The position numbers and the translations under genes are program-made. DNA of 64,000 nucleotides from Annona cherimola (Eukaryota; Streptophyta; Magnoliopsida; Magnoliales; Annonaceae). The notes under the pieces were generated by a model. The model saw only the letters and a list, made by a program, of their open reading frames with translations. It ran no database searches and was not told the DNA's origin. Below, piece after piece: positions 45,843-59,220 of the stretch. The stretch is from positions 60,454,008-60,518,007 of the forward strand of contig CM059973.1 of assembly GCA_030490835.1 (NCBI GenBank). The letters run 5' to 3'. How positions within the stretch are numbered: the stretch's first letter is position 1; each line of letters begins with the position of its first letter.

Positions 45843-47798
45843 ATGGCTGAAGAGTGTATGGAAATTGATCAACCCATGCCTGAATCCCAAGTTGCTTCAT
45901 CATCTATGATTAAATCTAAGGCAAAAAAGGTTAGGAAGTTAACTTCAGCGGTGTAGGAACATTTTACTAAAGATAAAGATGAAAACGTGAAGCTTTTAGG
46001 GACATGCAAATGCAACTATTGCAAGAAATCTTATGAATGTAACAGTGGTCATGATACAACGACACTTAAAAGACACTTGGATATTCAATGCCCCAAGTAT
46101 CCCCATCGTGATAGAGATAAAAAACAGCAATTATTGACATGTTTAACTAGTGCAGGATCAGGAAGTGATGGAAATATTTTAAGTAACTGAAAATTTGATC
46201 AAGAATTCTCTAGGATGGCAATGGCAAGCATGATCATTGAGGATGAATTACCTTTTAAGTTTGTTGAAAAGAATGACATTCGTCAGTTTTGTAAATCTTT
46301 GCAACCAAGATTTAACATTGTCACAAGAGCTACAATTACTAAAGATTGTGTGGATATTTATATGCCAGAAAGGGAAAAGCTAGAAAGTTTTTTTCAATAA
46401 TCAGTTAATCATATTTTCTTGACTACTGATTTATGGACTTCCAACCAAAATTAAGGATACTTGTGTCTCACTGCACATTATATTGATGTAAAGTGGAAGA
46501 TACGAAAGAGGATTATTTTCTTCTGTATTTTCCCATCACCACACACCGAGAATATTATTGCACAGACTCTTGAGTTGGGTCTTAAAAGTTGGGGCATTAA
46601 GAAAATCTGCACTATCACTACGGATAATGCTTCTTCCAATGATATTGCTATAAAGAATTTTGAGAAAAAAGTTTTAAAAAATGCTTTACTATGTGATGGG
46701 AAATATTTGCATGTTAGATGCGCTGCACATATTATAAATTTAATTGTCAAAGATGGTATAGATGAAATCAAAGATTCAATACTTTGAATTTGGTTTGTTG
46801 TTACATATGTGAAAAGTTCTCCAAGTAGGCTGCAAAAATTCAAAATGTGCATTGAGGATGAAGAAATTACATGTCAACATTCTCTATGCTTGGATGTACC
46901 AACTCATTGGAACTCTACATATTTAATATTTGAATCTACTTTAAAATATCGAAGGGCATTTGATTGCCTTGCTGATAAAGATAGTATTTTTAGATCAAAC
47001 AGTCCTCTAAATGATGAAGATTAAGAGAATGCTAGAGTAATTTGTAAATTTTTGGAGAAGTTTTATCACATCACTACTTGTGTATCTGGTTCTTTGTATT
47101 GCACTTCAAATATTTATTTTGTAGAAGTTTGTAAGATTGAAAGGTTCTTGCTCTCTCTTCAAAAGTCACCTAATGTGAACCTTAGACAAATGTCTGTAAA
47201 AATGAAAGACAAATTTGATAAGTATTGGGGGACTTTTGAGAAGATAAACATTTTATTAATCATTGTTGTGGTGTTAGATCCACGATACAAATTAGGATAT
47301 GTTGAATGGTGTTATGAAATGAGTCATGGATTAGAGAAAGCATTAGAAATTGGTGAGAAAGTGAAGGGAAAATTATATAAGTTGTATAACATTTATAAAA
47401 CTAAGCTTTGTGAGACTGCATCTAAAGATGACAATAGTGATGAGGTGGAGGAGGTTAATATGAACTCGAAAGATGTTGGTGAAGATGATGCATGATATCA
47501 ATGTGATTGGTTTTCAAATCGTGAACACTCAAAAACAGAAGTGGATCAATATCTAGAAGAAGTGAGTGTGGGCAGGGCGCTTGAGTTTGATATTTTGGTA
47601 TGGTGGTCTAAAAATAAGGACTAAAAAATATTATCTCATCTAGCACGAGATATTTTGGCAATTCTAGTGTCTACAGTTGTTTCGAAATCAGCTTTTAGCA
47701 TAGGTGGACATGTACTTGATTAATTCAGAAGCTCTCTAACACCACGACTTGTGGAGATTTTGGTATGTACACAAGATTGGATCAAAGCATCACCATAA
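45843..47798 (+). pseudogene. hAT transposase, copy 2, dead
   Basis: One continuous frame from the ATG at 45843 to TAA 47796-47798, without a frameshift but with many stops: TAG 45954, TGA 46188, TAA 46398, TAA 46452, TGA 46785, TAA 47022, TGA 47493, TAA 47622 and TAA 47721. The stops at 46785, 47493 and 47721 are shared with copy 1. The one at 46452 is shared with copy 3 (32657), while copy 1 has TAC there. Many are G-to-A or C-to-T changes. The conserved glutamate near the C-terminus is replaced by lysine, as in copy 1. Confidence 0.9.
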
Positions 47799-49853
47799 CC
47801 TCTAGGAGTTGAGGAGAACTCGACAGAAATTGAAGCAACTGAATCAAGTAATTACTTTTTATCTTTTTTAACTAATTTTCATACTTTATACTATACTATT
47901 TTATTTCTGTTCACATATTCATTGATATTTTTCAATAATTTTGCAGCTATAACAACTTCTATTAATCTTAAGACGAGTATTGATTTTCTCAAACAGTTGG
48001 ATCTTAATTTAGGTAATAATAAAAATTTAGACAGCTTATATAGTTCTTTAATCTTTTACAAATTAGTTTTATATGTTTAATTGTTTTCTAATATCTATTT
48101 CAATTTACTATATATTTTCAGGAATAAAATGATATTGCATAAAAAGGAGAAAATAGATAAAGAACTATCAAGTTTGGAGAGCAGAAGACAATTATTTATT
48201 ATTTTATTTTTAGACTGAAGTTGTTTGAACTTTAAACTCTACTTATTATTATGTATTTTAAGATAATAATGTTAAACAATATGTGATATTTGAACTGTTG
48301 AAGTGTGATTGTTTGAGTTTATTATAATGAAAGCCTTACTTCTTAATGGAAGTCTTACTTGATTCTTCTCAAATGTATTATGTTTGTTTATGAGTTCCAC
48401 ATTTATAATATTGATTGAATTGTTTGATAGAAATAAAACGTGTTGTATTTTGAAACAGGAATTGACATTAAAGAGATGACTTGAGATTGGAGCTCATGTT
48501 TTCAAGCCAAAATAGATTAAATTCAGGTATGTTAACTTTGAGTTATTTAATTTATTTAATTTTACAAACTTTATTGAAGGTTTTTAGAATTAAAATTAGT
48601 AATAAACACAACCCATTAATAACCCGTTAACCCATTTATTAAATGGGTTGTAAATGAGTTAGGGTTGAAGTTTTTTAAATGTGTTAATAAACGGATCAGG
48701 GTTGAGATATATTAAATGGGTTAGGATTAGGATTAGGCTTCAGCCCGTTCAACCCGATCTGTTAACACTCCTATTCGGTTCCATTACATAATATATGAAA
48801 TCGTGTTGAAGTGTGATATCATCTACTCAACAAGCATTGAGATCACAAGATATTGAATTAATACAAAATACCTTAAATAATCAAACCACAATATCTATTA
48901 TATTAGACGCATGCTACAACTTAAACCTTAGATAATGAGTTTAGCCTACCATGTTTATAATCAAAATTAAACGCAAAATAATATTGTATCCAATATCCAT
49001 CATAAACGAGATAATTAAAATCAAAAGAAAGAAAGAAAGCAAAGAAAAGCTTATTGATTGAAAGCCTCAATGGTGTCTCGACTACTCTAAGTAATTCATC
49101 GCCTCACTTCTCGCCTTGTACTCTTTAACTCCTTTTGCTTTTAGACATTGCCCCAAGTTTTAAGGTGTTCTCCGATGCTTTGGGACGTTCCTAGGAGATG
49201 TTTATATAAATTTCTAGAGGAGCATTGCATCGAATCTAATTTGTCCTCCAAACTGCGCAACCAGGGCTCACACAGTTTGAACCATGTGACACCGGATCCA
49301 TACAGTTCAAACCATTTGGCACTCTATAGTCTGCAATTCTATGCGCAGTTTTGCACATATTCATCTCGTTTCACTTTGGTTCATATTGAAACTTCCATGA
49401 CACGTTCTAGGCTATCTCGATCATCACTTTTGCTCATTTAAAATCTGCAAAATCATCAAATGAAATGCGTTCTTAATCCTTGAGCTTTGAACTTCTCGAA
49501 ACAGACGTGTTGCTCCAAAATGAATGGATCAGCTTCAACTGGTCATAATTTTTTTTTATCTAAAAGGAGTTACAGGAGCCACAACATATCAACGGAAAGA
49601 ATTTTTTGAGCTTGTTGACATGGCAACTAGGGCAAAGCTCGATTGAGCTCATTTTTATGACAAAATTCATTATTTTTATATGATTCAGAACCTCAAAATT
49701 ACATGTACTTTCCTTCTTTGCACAAATTAATCAATCGGTGAGTGTTTTTACATAACCAAACTTAATCAATCAATATCCAACTCAAATAATCTCAATCATT
49801 TACATTCTTATCCAATTATCATCCAAAATAAATAGTATAAAAGTAATGTAAAA

Positions 49854-51720
49854 GTCATAAAATAACTTAAATGCTCTTTCTATATCATCCGATTTTACAG
49901 CCCTATCACAAAATTTAGTAGTCATATTTCATGATTGGAAGTCTTATAATATGCTATAAACTTTGCTATCATTATGAAAAATGCTATAAGTGTCTGCTTA
50001 ACATCCTTTCCTAATATAGCTTCTCTAATAAATGGATATATATATATATATATCTCTTGAAATGGATCTAAATTGTATTTACATCCAACAAGTCGAAATC
50101 TGAATACCAAATGATCTATAACTTATCTGACATTTTGTATGTAAAATGTAGTATTTTGTTATCTAAAGATACCTTAAAACTTATTTGGCTGCTTTCCAAT
50201 GATTCATTCCCAAATTGATTAAATATCTGCCAAAATCCTAACACTGTACACAATATCCAGATGCATACAAATCTGAACATATATTAGACTTTCCATTGCT
50301 GAAGCATAGAGAATATTCTATATCTCTTTAGATTTCAAATCATTCTTAGGGCATTGATTGAGACAGAATTTATCTCTCGTAGCAAGGATATGTTTCCTGA
50401 ACTACAATCTTTCAAGCCAAATATCTTAAGTACTTTCTTAATATAGACCTTTTATAATAATCCAAGAATATCATAAGAGCAATCTCTATCTAAATTCCTA
50501 ATATAAAAGATGAATTTTTAAGATCTTTCATATCAAATTTCTTTGATAGAAATATCTTGATTTCATGAAATAAATCTATATTGATGTTAACAAGCAATAT
50601 GTCAATGACATATAAAATCAGAAAGAAGTGCTTATTCTTATTGAACTTGTGATTACTCCCACTGAACCTGTGGTATACGCAATCATCAATTGAATTCATT
50701 TTAAAATCAAATGAGATGATAATTTGATAAAAGTTACAATGTCATTGATGCAAAGCTTGCTTAAGGAATACTTTTTTTAAAAAATTTGAAAATCATATTC
50801 TTTGTGTTTTCAACACAGTTTTTTAGATGCACCTTATAAATCATCACATCAATGTTACTATTGAGAAATATTATCCATTAATCTTTACATCTGTCTAATA
50901 TTGCTCAAGGTTAAAATCTGGTACTAAAGCTATTATTATCTTGAAAGAAGCTTTTAATGAAATTGGAGATAAAGCTTCTTTCTAATCAATGTCTTCCTTT
51001 TTGAGTAAAGTCCATTGCAACAAGATGACTCTTATGCCTTTCTATATTACCGTTTTGAATCCTTCTTGGTTCTAAATATTCATTTACAACCAACGAGCTT
51101 CATACCTTCTAGTGCTAGGAAAGACTACCAAACCATCATTGTCTTTTATGCACTTAATCTTTTACTTATGTCATCAATATACTTTTAAAAGTTTTTTGTT
51201 TGTATTGTTTAGTGAAAATTGATGGGATCACCTTCCATCAATACAATGTCATCCTGGTTTATTACAAAATATGATGTAACTATAAAAAATCACATTCTCT
51301 TTTCTCTAGTAGATCTCTTTAATGTCATTCATTTTTTAGGGTGTCGAGCTTGATCGTTAGGAATAACCTATTTACTATGACTAGAGAGATTTTAAATAAT
51401 ATTTTATAGATTTTTCTTTAAAGATAAAGTTTAGTTTTATCTCCCAGTCTTTAATTTTATCTCCCCCAAGCTTAATATCCTCAAATAATTAGATATGGGT
51501 ACCTTGAAATCATTTGGCATACCCAACAATATTTGAATTCAAAAGAGGCTAAACTGAATATTTTCAGATGAACAAGAATAACCAAATATATTCTATACAG
51601 AAATAGAAACCAAATGTCATCCAAAAATATTATCATAAGTCTCTTTTAAATTCGAATGATATCGAGTTTTTAATAGTAGCCCAAATGTCCATATAGCCTT
51701 GACTGCAACTAATTTATCTT
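49854..51720 (-). pseudogene. Copia reverse transcriptase/RNase H remnant, copy R
   Basis: Sister of 20625-22500 with the same motifs and the same YVID substitution. A deletion of about 25 bp near 51485 relative to copy L lies just beyond the RT part. Confidence 0.7.
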
Positions 51721-53426
51721 CCCCTTCATCAATTAATTTTTCATCACATTTGGCTTTTGGCAACTCAAGCAATCCCGCGTGGACACCCTTTCATGAATAG
51801 GAATACCAAATCTATCTATAAAAATGTGTCTAGGGACTAAGGCTAAATTAATCACCGAACAGACTGAAGTCAGAAATGTACTCTTATTGTCGGACCAAGC
51901 GTGACATTTTGTACTTGTCAAGTTAATAATTTTAGTCTTTTCTTGCTTCAGCCTTTTCCTCTTCTTGTACACAACAAAAAATGAGCTCATGAAGAAATCA
52001 TTTATCCTTTAACAATTATAATTAACTTTACTTGATCAATTAATTATAATTAACTTTACTTTATCAAATTGTGCTAAAAGAGAAATCAAAACTTGAATGC
52101 ACAAGTAAATCCTAAGATAGTTGTAACCTTAGTGCCTTTAGTTTCGAAGCAAGATGAGATAATCTATATGATGTGTTATCTTAGATTTTATTTGTTGTTA
52201 TACCTTATTGAAATCAAGTTCGACTAAATCATATTTGTTTCTTCCTTATCGCTTTGAGTAAAGTACTTTTTATTTTTTTCAAGGAAATCTCAACATTAGT
52301 TATTTTTCCAATAAAACACCCCTTAAAGTTTCCAAAATTTCATGCTTCGTGATCGTAAACTCGTATCATTTGAACAATCTTGCTTCTCAGAGTCCCTATT
52401 TTTCCTTATTGGAACTTTTAACTATAAGAGTAGTGAATTATCCAATCCTTAGTGTTGGGTCTAGATTTATAAAGCCAAAAATGATCATAACGTTTTATTT
52501 CCAATACTTAAAGTTAGTTTAATTTAATATGAAAATAGAATCAATGTTGGTAGATATTGCATAAGTAGATAAATTAACTAAAAATTGAACAAAATAATAT
52601 ATTTACATAAGTTTCATATAAAACTTTAGTAATTCAAATGATGGTTAGACCTATCACAAGATATCTAGCACAGTATTAATATTTGGTCTTTGGACAGAAG
52701 TATTAATTTGTAAGTGGTACTCTTAGTGTAGTAATCAAATATATATAATAAAATCTTGTCAAACAATAAGTCATTCTTTGGACCGATTATTGTTCACATA
52801 GAATACTTGATTATTATCACATATTTATCACTGCAAGTATCTATGTAATTTGGCCAAATATTGACCTTCCTTTGGGCGCCGATCAATATTCAGGTTAATT
52901 ACATATACCACAAGTGTGCATGCAATTCATCTAAATATTAACCTTGCTTTAGGCTGATTAATATTCACATTAATTGCATACACACAAACATCTAAATGTT
53001 TTAAAAATGAATTGACCTACACAAGAGCTGCTACTTTGGTAGCATGTCATTTTAATCAATTTATTTTAAAATATTAGACATCTACGAAAAATATTTGTAA
53101 CATTATTCAAATTTTAAATTCTCAAAAGTCTAAAAAATATTGAACTTTATTTCTAAATTTTAAATATTAAACCTAGTGATACTTTACTTTTTAATATATT
53201 TCCTGTTAGTAAAATCAAAGGTTGAAATCAGCAACAAGTTAACACACAAGAGGTGAATTGCCTTTTCATAGTTGTAGTAACATACATTCTAGCAACCCAT
53301 TGCTCACAACATAAGTTTACAATCCATAAATTTAGATGGAAAAAAATACATCAAAATTACCAATGACAAAAGTACTAGAAACTAAAGGTCCTTATATAAT
53401 GCTCAAAGCAAATCCTAGTCATTAAC

Positions 53427-56400
53427 TGTGAAACCCAACCAATGTAGGACCCAAATGTATGCATTGAACATTTACATATGATGATATGTAGAGTTCTTGA
53501 ATTTTGAATGATTTATGTGATTTTGCTAATTATTGCAATTAGGGTTAAGATTAGCAATAATGATTCGATTGATCACTATGAGTTGATATGGGACAATGGG
53601 ATTAAAGTAAATTGTTGGTGATTAAAATGCACCAATACATTATGGATAATTATTTTAAATTATTTAATATGAATTATGAGAATTTAAATGATAATTGTCA
53701 AGTTTAGTAGAAAAATACTAGAAAATTCATAACTCAACGCCTGTAAGGCGGATTCAAGTGAAATTTGAAAGGAAAATTAATGATGTTGGGCTTGGTATTA
53801 TGGAATTATTGGGTTATGAAAATCATTGATGAAATTAGTGTAATGATTTATTGATCATATCTCAAATCCAACCGTTAACTTCAAACGGCTATAACTTGAG
53901 TTAGAAAAATCGGATTGAGATGAAATTTGAAACGGTTGAATGAAATCATGAGATTAACATTTTGGAAGGTTTATATTGAGCATATTATGTTGAAAAATAC
54001 CTGAATTGGAAAAGGTGTGCATAGTTGACTTTTGCACCTCAAAGGTACAATGCATTAAAGGCTAGAGTACATGGAATAAATGCAAGTTTTTAATGAAAAA
54101 ATAGGTGTCCAATGCAGCTCAATTTCAGGGTATTTTATGAATTATTGTGAAATACAAAAATCCAAACATTATCCCTGCAATGGACTTCCACATTAATGGA
54201 GCTAAGGAGTGCTCAAAGTGAGCATAGGTAAGGTGGCAATGCATGGACGTCCAAGTGATGTTGCTGCTAAATTTTTTATTTTTTTATTTTATAAATTATG
54301 CATATACATAGCTGACATGTAGGGACACTTGAATATGCATTTATTCATGTGAAAATCCCTGCAAAAAATTATGAACAGCAGCTACATTGAAGGATGAAAC
54401 GTGGACAACATGGTTTGAGTATGGACGTGTAATGATGTGCTGCTGCTGCTGTTTTTGTTAATTTTTATGCCAAATTAATGATTAGACTAAATGTTAATTA
54501 GGTGTATAGTTTATCCTCAAATTAAGGTTATTAAAAATGGGAAAAAAATCTGAAAATGAACAGCAAGGTGGACGTGATTATGTGGACAGCTGTATGGTCA
54601 TGATCTTCAGCAGATTTTTGGCTTTAAAAAAATGGTAAAATTAATTTACATGGTTGTCATTTACCCAGCACATTTAAGGGATAAATATCCATTTAATGGC
54701 TGTGGAAAAACAGCAGCAAGTGAGGCCCACAGCTGGATCAATCCAGCTTTATGAAAAGGGGGAACGACCAAGTGAGAGGGAGCTTTGGAAAAAAATTTCT
54801 AAGTGCTGAAACCATTCTCCCCAAGACAGCAGCCACGTCCAACCTTAGGGCCAGAAAGAAGGAAGGAAAAGGGTAGAAAAAAGAAGGGAAAAAGAAAGGG
54901 AAAAAGGAGGAGAAGCTTAGCTCAAGTGATTAGGGTTGTAACTACATCCAACAAGTAAGTGCATATGATGATTTGAGCTTTTGATTTTTAGTTTTAAACT
55001 CCAAGATTTTGGATATGAATTTGATGCTTAAAGATTCCTTAAATAATGATTCAACAAGCCCCTTGACCAAGTATTGAATGAATATTAAGATTTGTATATG
55101 AATTTCAATGACTTATGTGGTTGAAATGGAGAATAGAGTTGATTATGAGTTGAAAACTCAACTTGATAAGACTTAAATTCCAATGATAAGTTGCTGTATT
55201 GGATTAATGTTATTTTTAGGTTATGAAACATGTTTTAATGAATTATTTATGCGGATTTAAGCTTAAGATATGAATTTTAGAAAGAAAAGGATGCAAAGTG
55301 ATGTATATGACCCGATTCTTCCATTTTTAGCATAAAAATGGTATGGAAATGAGATTAAATGATAAATGAAAGTTATGTTAGGTAAAATACCCTAGATATA
55401 GGGTACTATGTAAGACCAAAAGGATTTGGGAAGATAAGCCCCAAATCTGATTTTATGAATTTTATGAAACGATGTCCAAATGGGGTGAAAACGGGACCCG
55501 AAATAGAGAAGTAAGTTGCTGATTTGAGAAGTGGTTATTTATGGATGCTAAATATGTGTTAATAACCTAGATTTGGATTAGGAAATTTGGATTAATTGCT
55601 GAAAAATTCGGAATTATAAAACTGTTTAGGGTTAAGTGTCAAAAAAAAACGTTAAACGTGTGAAAAATGGGTTTCAAGGTTGCTATTTTGGAAACCTATG
55701 ATTAGTGGAGTAAAATTCCATAAAAATACCCTAAATAAAGTGGTAATTAAGTATGATTATCATGCTAAAATATGGACTAAGTTTCTGACTTGAAAATTTT
55801 TATGAAATGCATTATATATGTGTTGCCAAATGGGCGTATGTGAAAGGATAGATATCATAGGTGATAAATGACTTACGTAAATTTAATTTTGTAGAAAAAT
55901 GTATGAAAAATATGATAAATTTCATGATTATATAACTGTTTAGATTTCAGGATGTTCATTTCAAATTTTGAAATTAGTTAATAAGGTTTAAGGCGTGTGC
56001 TTAAAATGAGCACCGATATGTAAATTTCGAAAAATAAGTGAAAAATGGTGTATGACAGGTAATGAACCTTTAAATGTTAATGATTGGATGATTGTTACGT
56101 GATTGAATGGTTACCCTGATTATGGGATTGAATATGTTGTGTATTAGCCGATGAAATGTGCAAATATGTGCTATTTATGCGTAATGACTTGAGAAGTCGA
56201 ATGAATTATATGTATTGATGAAAAATGGGTTAGAAAACTAAATGAGATGCAAGAAAAAGAAATATATAAGAAATCATATTATTCTCATGTAGGCAAGGGA
56301 AAAGAAAAGACAGAGTTGGAAAGCTAAGGAAACGCAGGTAAGCAAGCAAATTTTCTAAATGACTTTTGTTTTCTAAATTGTTTACATAAATGCAATTTTT

Positions 56401-57376
56401 GCTCTAACTTGTTTTGATGAGATTGTGGAAATTATTTCTAATTTCTTTAAAGATGGTCATAAATATGTGTTGAAATGATATTTTTATTTCAATGTGTTAT
56501 TATAAAATTTCCTTTGATAAATGTTATGAAAGATGTTGTGATTCTAAGTTTCTAAATGAAAAATCATGCTAGCATGTTAAAGATGATTTTATGAAAGTTC
56601 ATGTGGACAAAGTATTAGGTCCACTTGAAAGGTATAAGAGGACCAATTGTCCCTCTTTGGTGTGGCCAAGTTTCTAAAATAGGCCTAAGGCCGGCGGTGC
56701 CCTCTCTGAAATGGGAGAAGACAAGGACGGATGGTCGCCTAGCTAGCTTCCATCCTATGAAGAATATGTTCATGGTTTTATATTGCATTATACATGTCGT
56801 ACTCGTGATGAGTATAAGAATTATGTTTTCAAGATATACCTTGTGAAAAGGTATAAATTTCTTTTCAAGATATTTTAAATGCAAAATGATGCCTGAAATG
56901 AATTGCCTATGAAATATAAATAGCTTGCTTATTGAGTTTCGACTCACGATTTAGTTTTCCAAACCCAAAGACAGGTGAAAGAAAGGACTTAGCAAAGGAG
57001 CAAGTGCAAGATCATTAAAGCCATGGGAAAACATTAGCACTTTTATGTTATGAAAAACTTATGTTGAATGATTGTAAATTACTTTGAAGTTTTATGTTGA
57101 CAACTATGATGATACATGCAGTGACATCTGATTTATGTGAAAGTTGAAATGTTTTTTGAACGTTATGCTTTGCTATGTGATGATTGGTTGAAGATGACCT
57201 AGATATGCATGAGATGAGAAATATATGGAAACAAACTCCTATGAGTGTATATGTATTTGGATAAATATTCGTTAATACCCGCTGTGTGACAGGACAACAA
57301 CCCTGATCACGTTTACCAATCAATAACGATCCCGAGGTAAGGCTCAAGATGTGACGCCCGGTTTTAGGGCGCCACA
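53427..57376 (+). mobile_element. Complete long gypsy-type LTR, probably solo
   Basis: About 3.95 kb from tgtgaaacccaaccaatgta to gttttagggcgccaca. The TG...CA ends, the long length and the terminal gacgcccggttttagggcg palindrome-like ending fit LTRs of Tekay/Del-type chromoviruses. No internal region follows on either side, so it is most likely a solo LTR. The flanks gttaa/gttgt (minus-strand reading) agree only in part, so the target duplication is decayed or misplaced. Frames inside (56615-56947 -, 56625-56846 +) are incidental. Only the first 2.8 kb is present in copy L. Confidence 0.65.
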
Positions 57377-57875
57377 ACAACGACAATTGTCTTAAACGTC
57401 TTCTTAGTAGCATCAATTTCCTTTTCACTTTACATGATATTAATCTCTTTCTTTACCAATTCGGATGCTGTCATAGTAGGCTCTAACTATCGCCTAAGTA
57501 CCTTCACCTCTTCAGATGTAACCTCAAGCTCTCGTCTAAGTAGTTTCACCTCTTCTGTTGCTTCACTTTCGCATACACTTGAACTTGAACCATTGCATTC
57601 TCTTTTAATCTTGAAATATTCATCACACTAAGCAAAAGAATTACAAATCTTTGTCCTTCACCAAGTAAGCATAAAATATATTTAGCTTTCTAATCATGTA
57701 CATCAATTGATAATATATAATAGAAAAATTAAAAAATATATCACATCAATACTTGTCTTGAACATGTATAAAAGTATCTTCCTAGATTTTTTTCTATTTT
57801 TGATTGCTTTGACATGAAGGTTCCTAATCCCCACCGACAAGGGACATTCGATAGATTACTCGGATTCATATTTTT
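57377..57875 (-). pseudogene. GRF-type zinc-finger plus coiled-coil gene fragment
   Basis: On the minus strand an ATG near 57869 begins MNPSNLSNVPCRWGLGTF and continues with KNLGRYFYTCS, the pattern of GRF zinc fingers (Cys, then N-x-GR-x-F-x-x-C). After an intron-like gap, a second part reads CDEYFKIKRECNGSSSSV and then a heptad-rich stretch (EEVKLLRRELEVTSEEVKVL) typical of the coiled coil in plant GRF proteins. In-frame stops (TAG and TAA) interrupt it, and the gypsy LTR cuts it at 57376 where a C-terminal membrane segment would start. Such small GRF genes are common in plants and often transposon-associated. Function unknown. Confidence 0.55.
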
Positions 57876-58161
57876 TCCTCTCTGACAAACTCACCAACAC
57901 AACAACGCAAGATTTTGTGGACAGTTGTAAGATGCATAGTTGCAATTTCTATTCAAAATAAAATTCCGATTTAATACTCAAAATTTTTACATCAAGTTAA
58001 CAAATTAGAACAAATAAATTATGAAATTATCAATGGCTTAAATAGCAGAGCCAATTAAATGACTTAAACTATGTCTAAGTTACAAAAAATCAATTTCTTA
58101 ACAACACATTTAATAACAGACATCGAAAAACTGATAATTATGTGGCAGCATGAGTCAATTC
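57876..58161. other. Spacer between the GRF fragment and the copia element
   Basis: AT-rich, with no feature recognised. It may include the promoter of the GRF fragment. Confidence 0.35.
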
Positions 58162-59220
58162 TATTAGTCCCGAGTTAATGGCAGAACCTAGAGAGGAGGG
58201 GTGAATTAGGCTCTTTAAAATTTCTTTGGTAAATTTAAAACTTAATCCCTTATGAATTTAATCTCCTTGATGAAACGTAGTAAGAGTTAGAATGAGAGGG
58301 TGCAAATAGAATATAAAACGCAAACAATCAAACTACACAAGAGACAATAATATATAGTGGTTCAGACAACCTTTCCTACTCTACTCTTCCAAGCACACAC
58401 CCCTTATGGCTTGGGTTCCACTATTGTATATTCAATACAATTTATAGCACTTGTTCTCTTCTAGATTCTAGCTCTAGGGGGTATATATAATAATCACTTA
58501 TCACTGAGACCAACTCTAACCAACCAAGTCTACTCTGTTGGTGAGACAAATTAAACCAATTAAGCAAAATCCGTTAGTGAGACAAACTAAAACTAACCCC
58601 CTATTTTGCTTCTTCTTAAAATCGGTCTTCAACACCAATCCAAGGCAACAACCCAAAATAAAATAGATAAAAGAAAATTTACACTTTATAACATGTAATC
58701 AATTTACTCCAAAAGCTACTTGTTACGTGAAGAATATGATCTTGTAAGTTCTCTTGAAGTAACAACACTGTAGCTTCGATAATTGTTCAAATGATTTCAA
58801 TACTCTTCAATAATGGAAGGTGTAAGCTTATTTTGTGTTTTCAACTTTTCTTCATGTTCGTACTTTAATGATATTTATAGTGGAGAAGAAGATTTAGCCG
58901 TTAGAGTGGTGGTTGGCATGCATTTAATGCTCCAATGTTTGAATTTTTGACTGTTATAACTTAAAGTGGCAAGTGGAGTTGACTTGGGCTGAATTGAAAT
59001 CGATTTGGGCTAAGACTTTACTTTACCGAACTTGCTATATATAGATTTGAGCTCTTGAAACTTAAATTATTTTATATTTTCATTTTTCATACATATAATT
59101 GAAGACAAAATATCTAACCACACTTACACAAATTCATTACATCCTTTTTAATAATAGTTCGATTATTTATTAATTATCAAAATCAAATTAATCTTTCTTA
59201 AAGAAAATTTATGATCAACA
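58162..59220 (-). repeat. 3' LTR of the SIRE-like copia element
   Basis: Pairs with 61699-62801. On the minus strand it begins tgttgatcataaattttctt (59220) and ends near gactaata (58162), where the partner ends gaccaaca. It is preceded by a degenerate purine tract (aaaaatggaagagat). It shares the block tctagattctagctctaggg and other segments with the partner but with many changes, so the insertion is old. Confidence 0.8.

Larger units (their letters stand above)
44830..48773 (+). mobile_element. hAT transposon copy 2 (same insertion as copy 1)
   Basis: Same genomic target as copy 1: ttcgattc at 44822-44829 (one change) and ttcggttc at 48774-48781. The left terminus is taggggtgttaa; the right has one change (ttaacactccta). 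The left subterminal array is about 30 bp longer near 45000 than in copy 1 (extra ataacccgttcaacccgtcc). Confidence 0.95.
44341..49853 (-). mobile_element. LTR-like insertion in copia RNase H, copy R
   Basis: Sister of 15121-20624. Target duplication gtcac (44336-44340) and gtcat (49854-49858). It carries hAT copy 2. Confidence 0.6.
42701..53426 (-). mobile_element. Decayed Ty1/copia element, copy R
   Basis: Sister of 13492-24221. RNase H tail at 44335-44151, RT/RNase H at 51720-49854, LTR-like start (minus) at 43703. The minus frame 50699-50490 keeps DDCVYHRFSGS and the same altered YVID box. The frame 50110-49922 shows RNase H with VKQTLIAFFIMIAKFIAYYK. Confidence 0.6.
38787..56205. repeat. 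Segmental duplication, copy R
   Basis: Direct-orientation partner of 9647-26993. On the left it runs without a break into its own promoter. On the right it runs without a break into the remainder of the gypsy LTR (to 57376). The contents repeat those of copy L in the same order. Divergence by eye is a few percent, mostly transitions. Confidence 0.97.
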
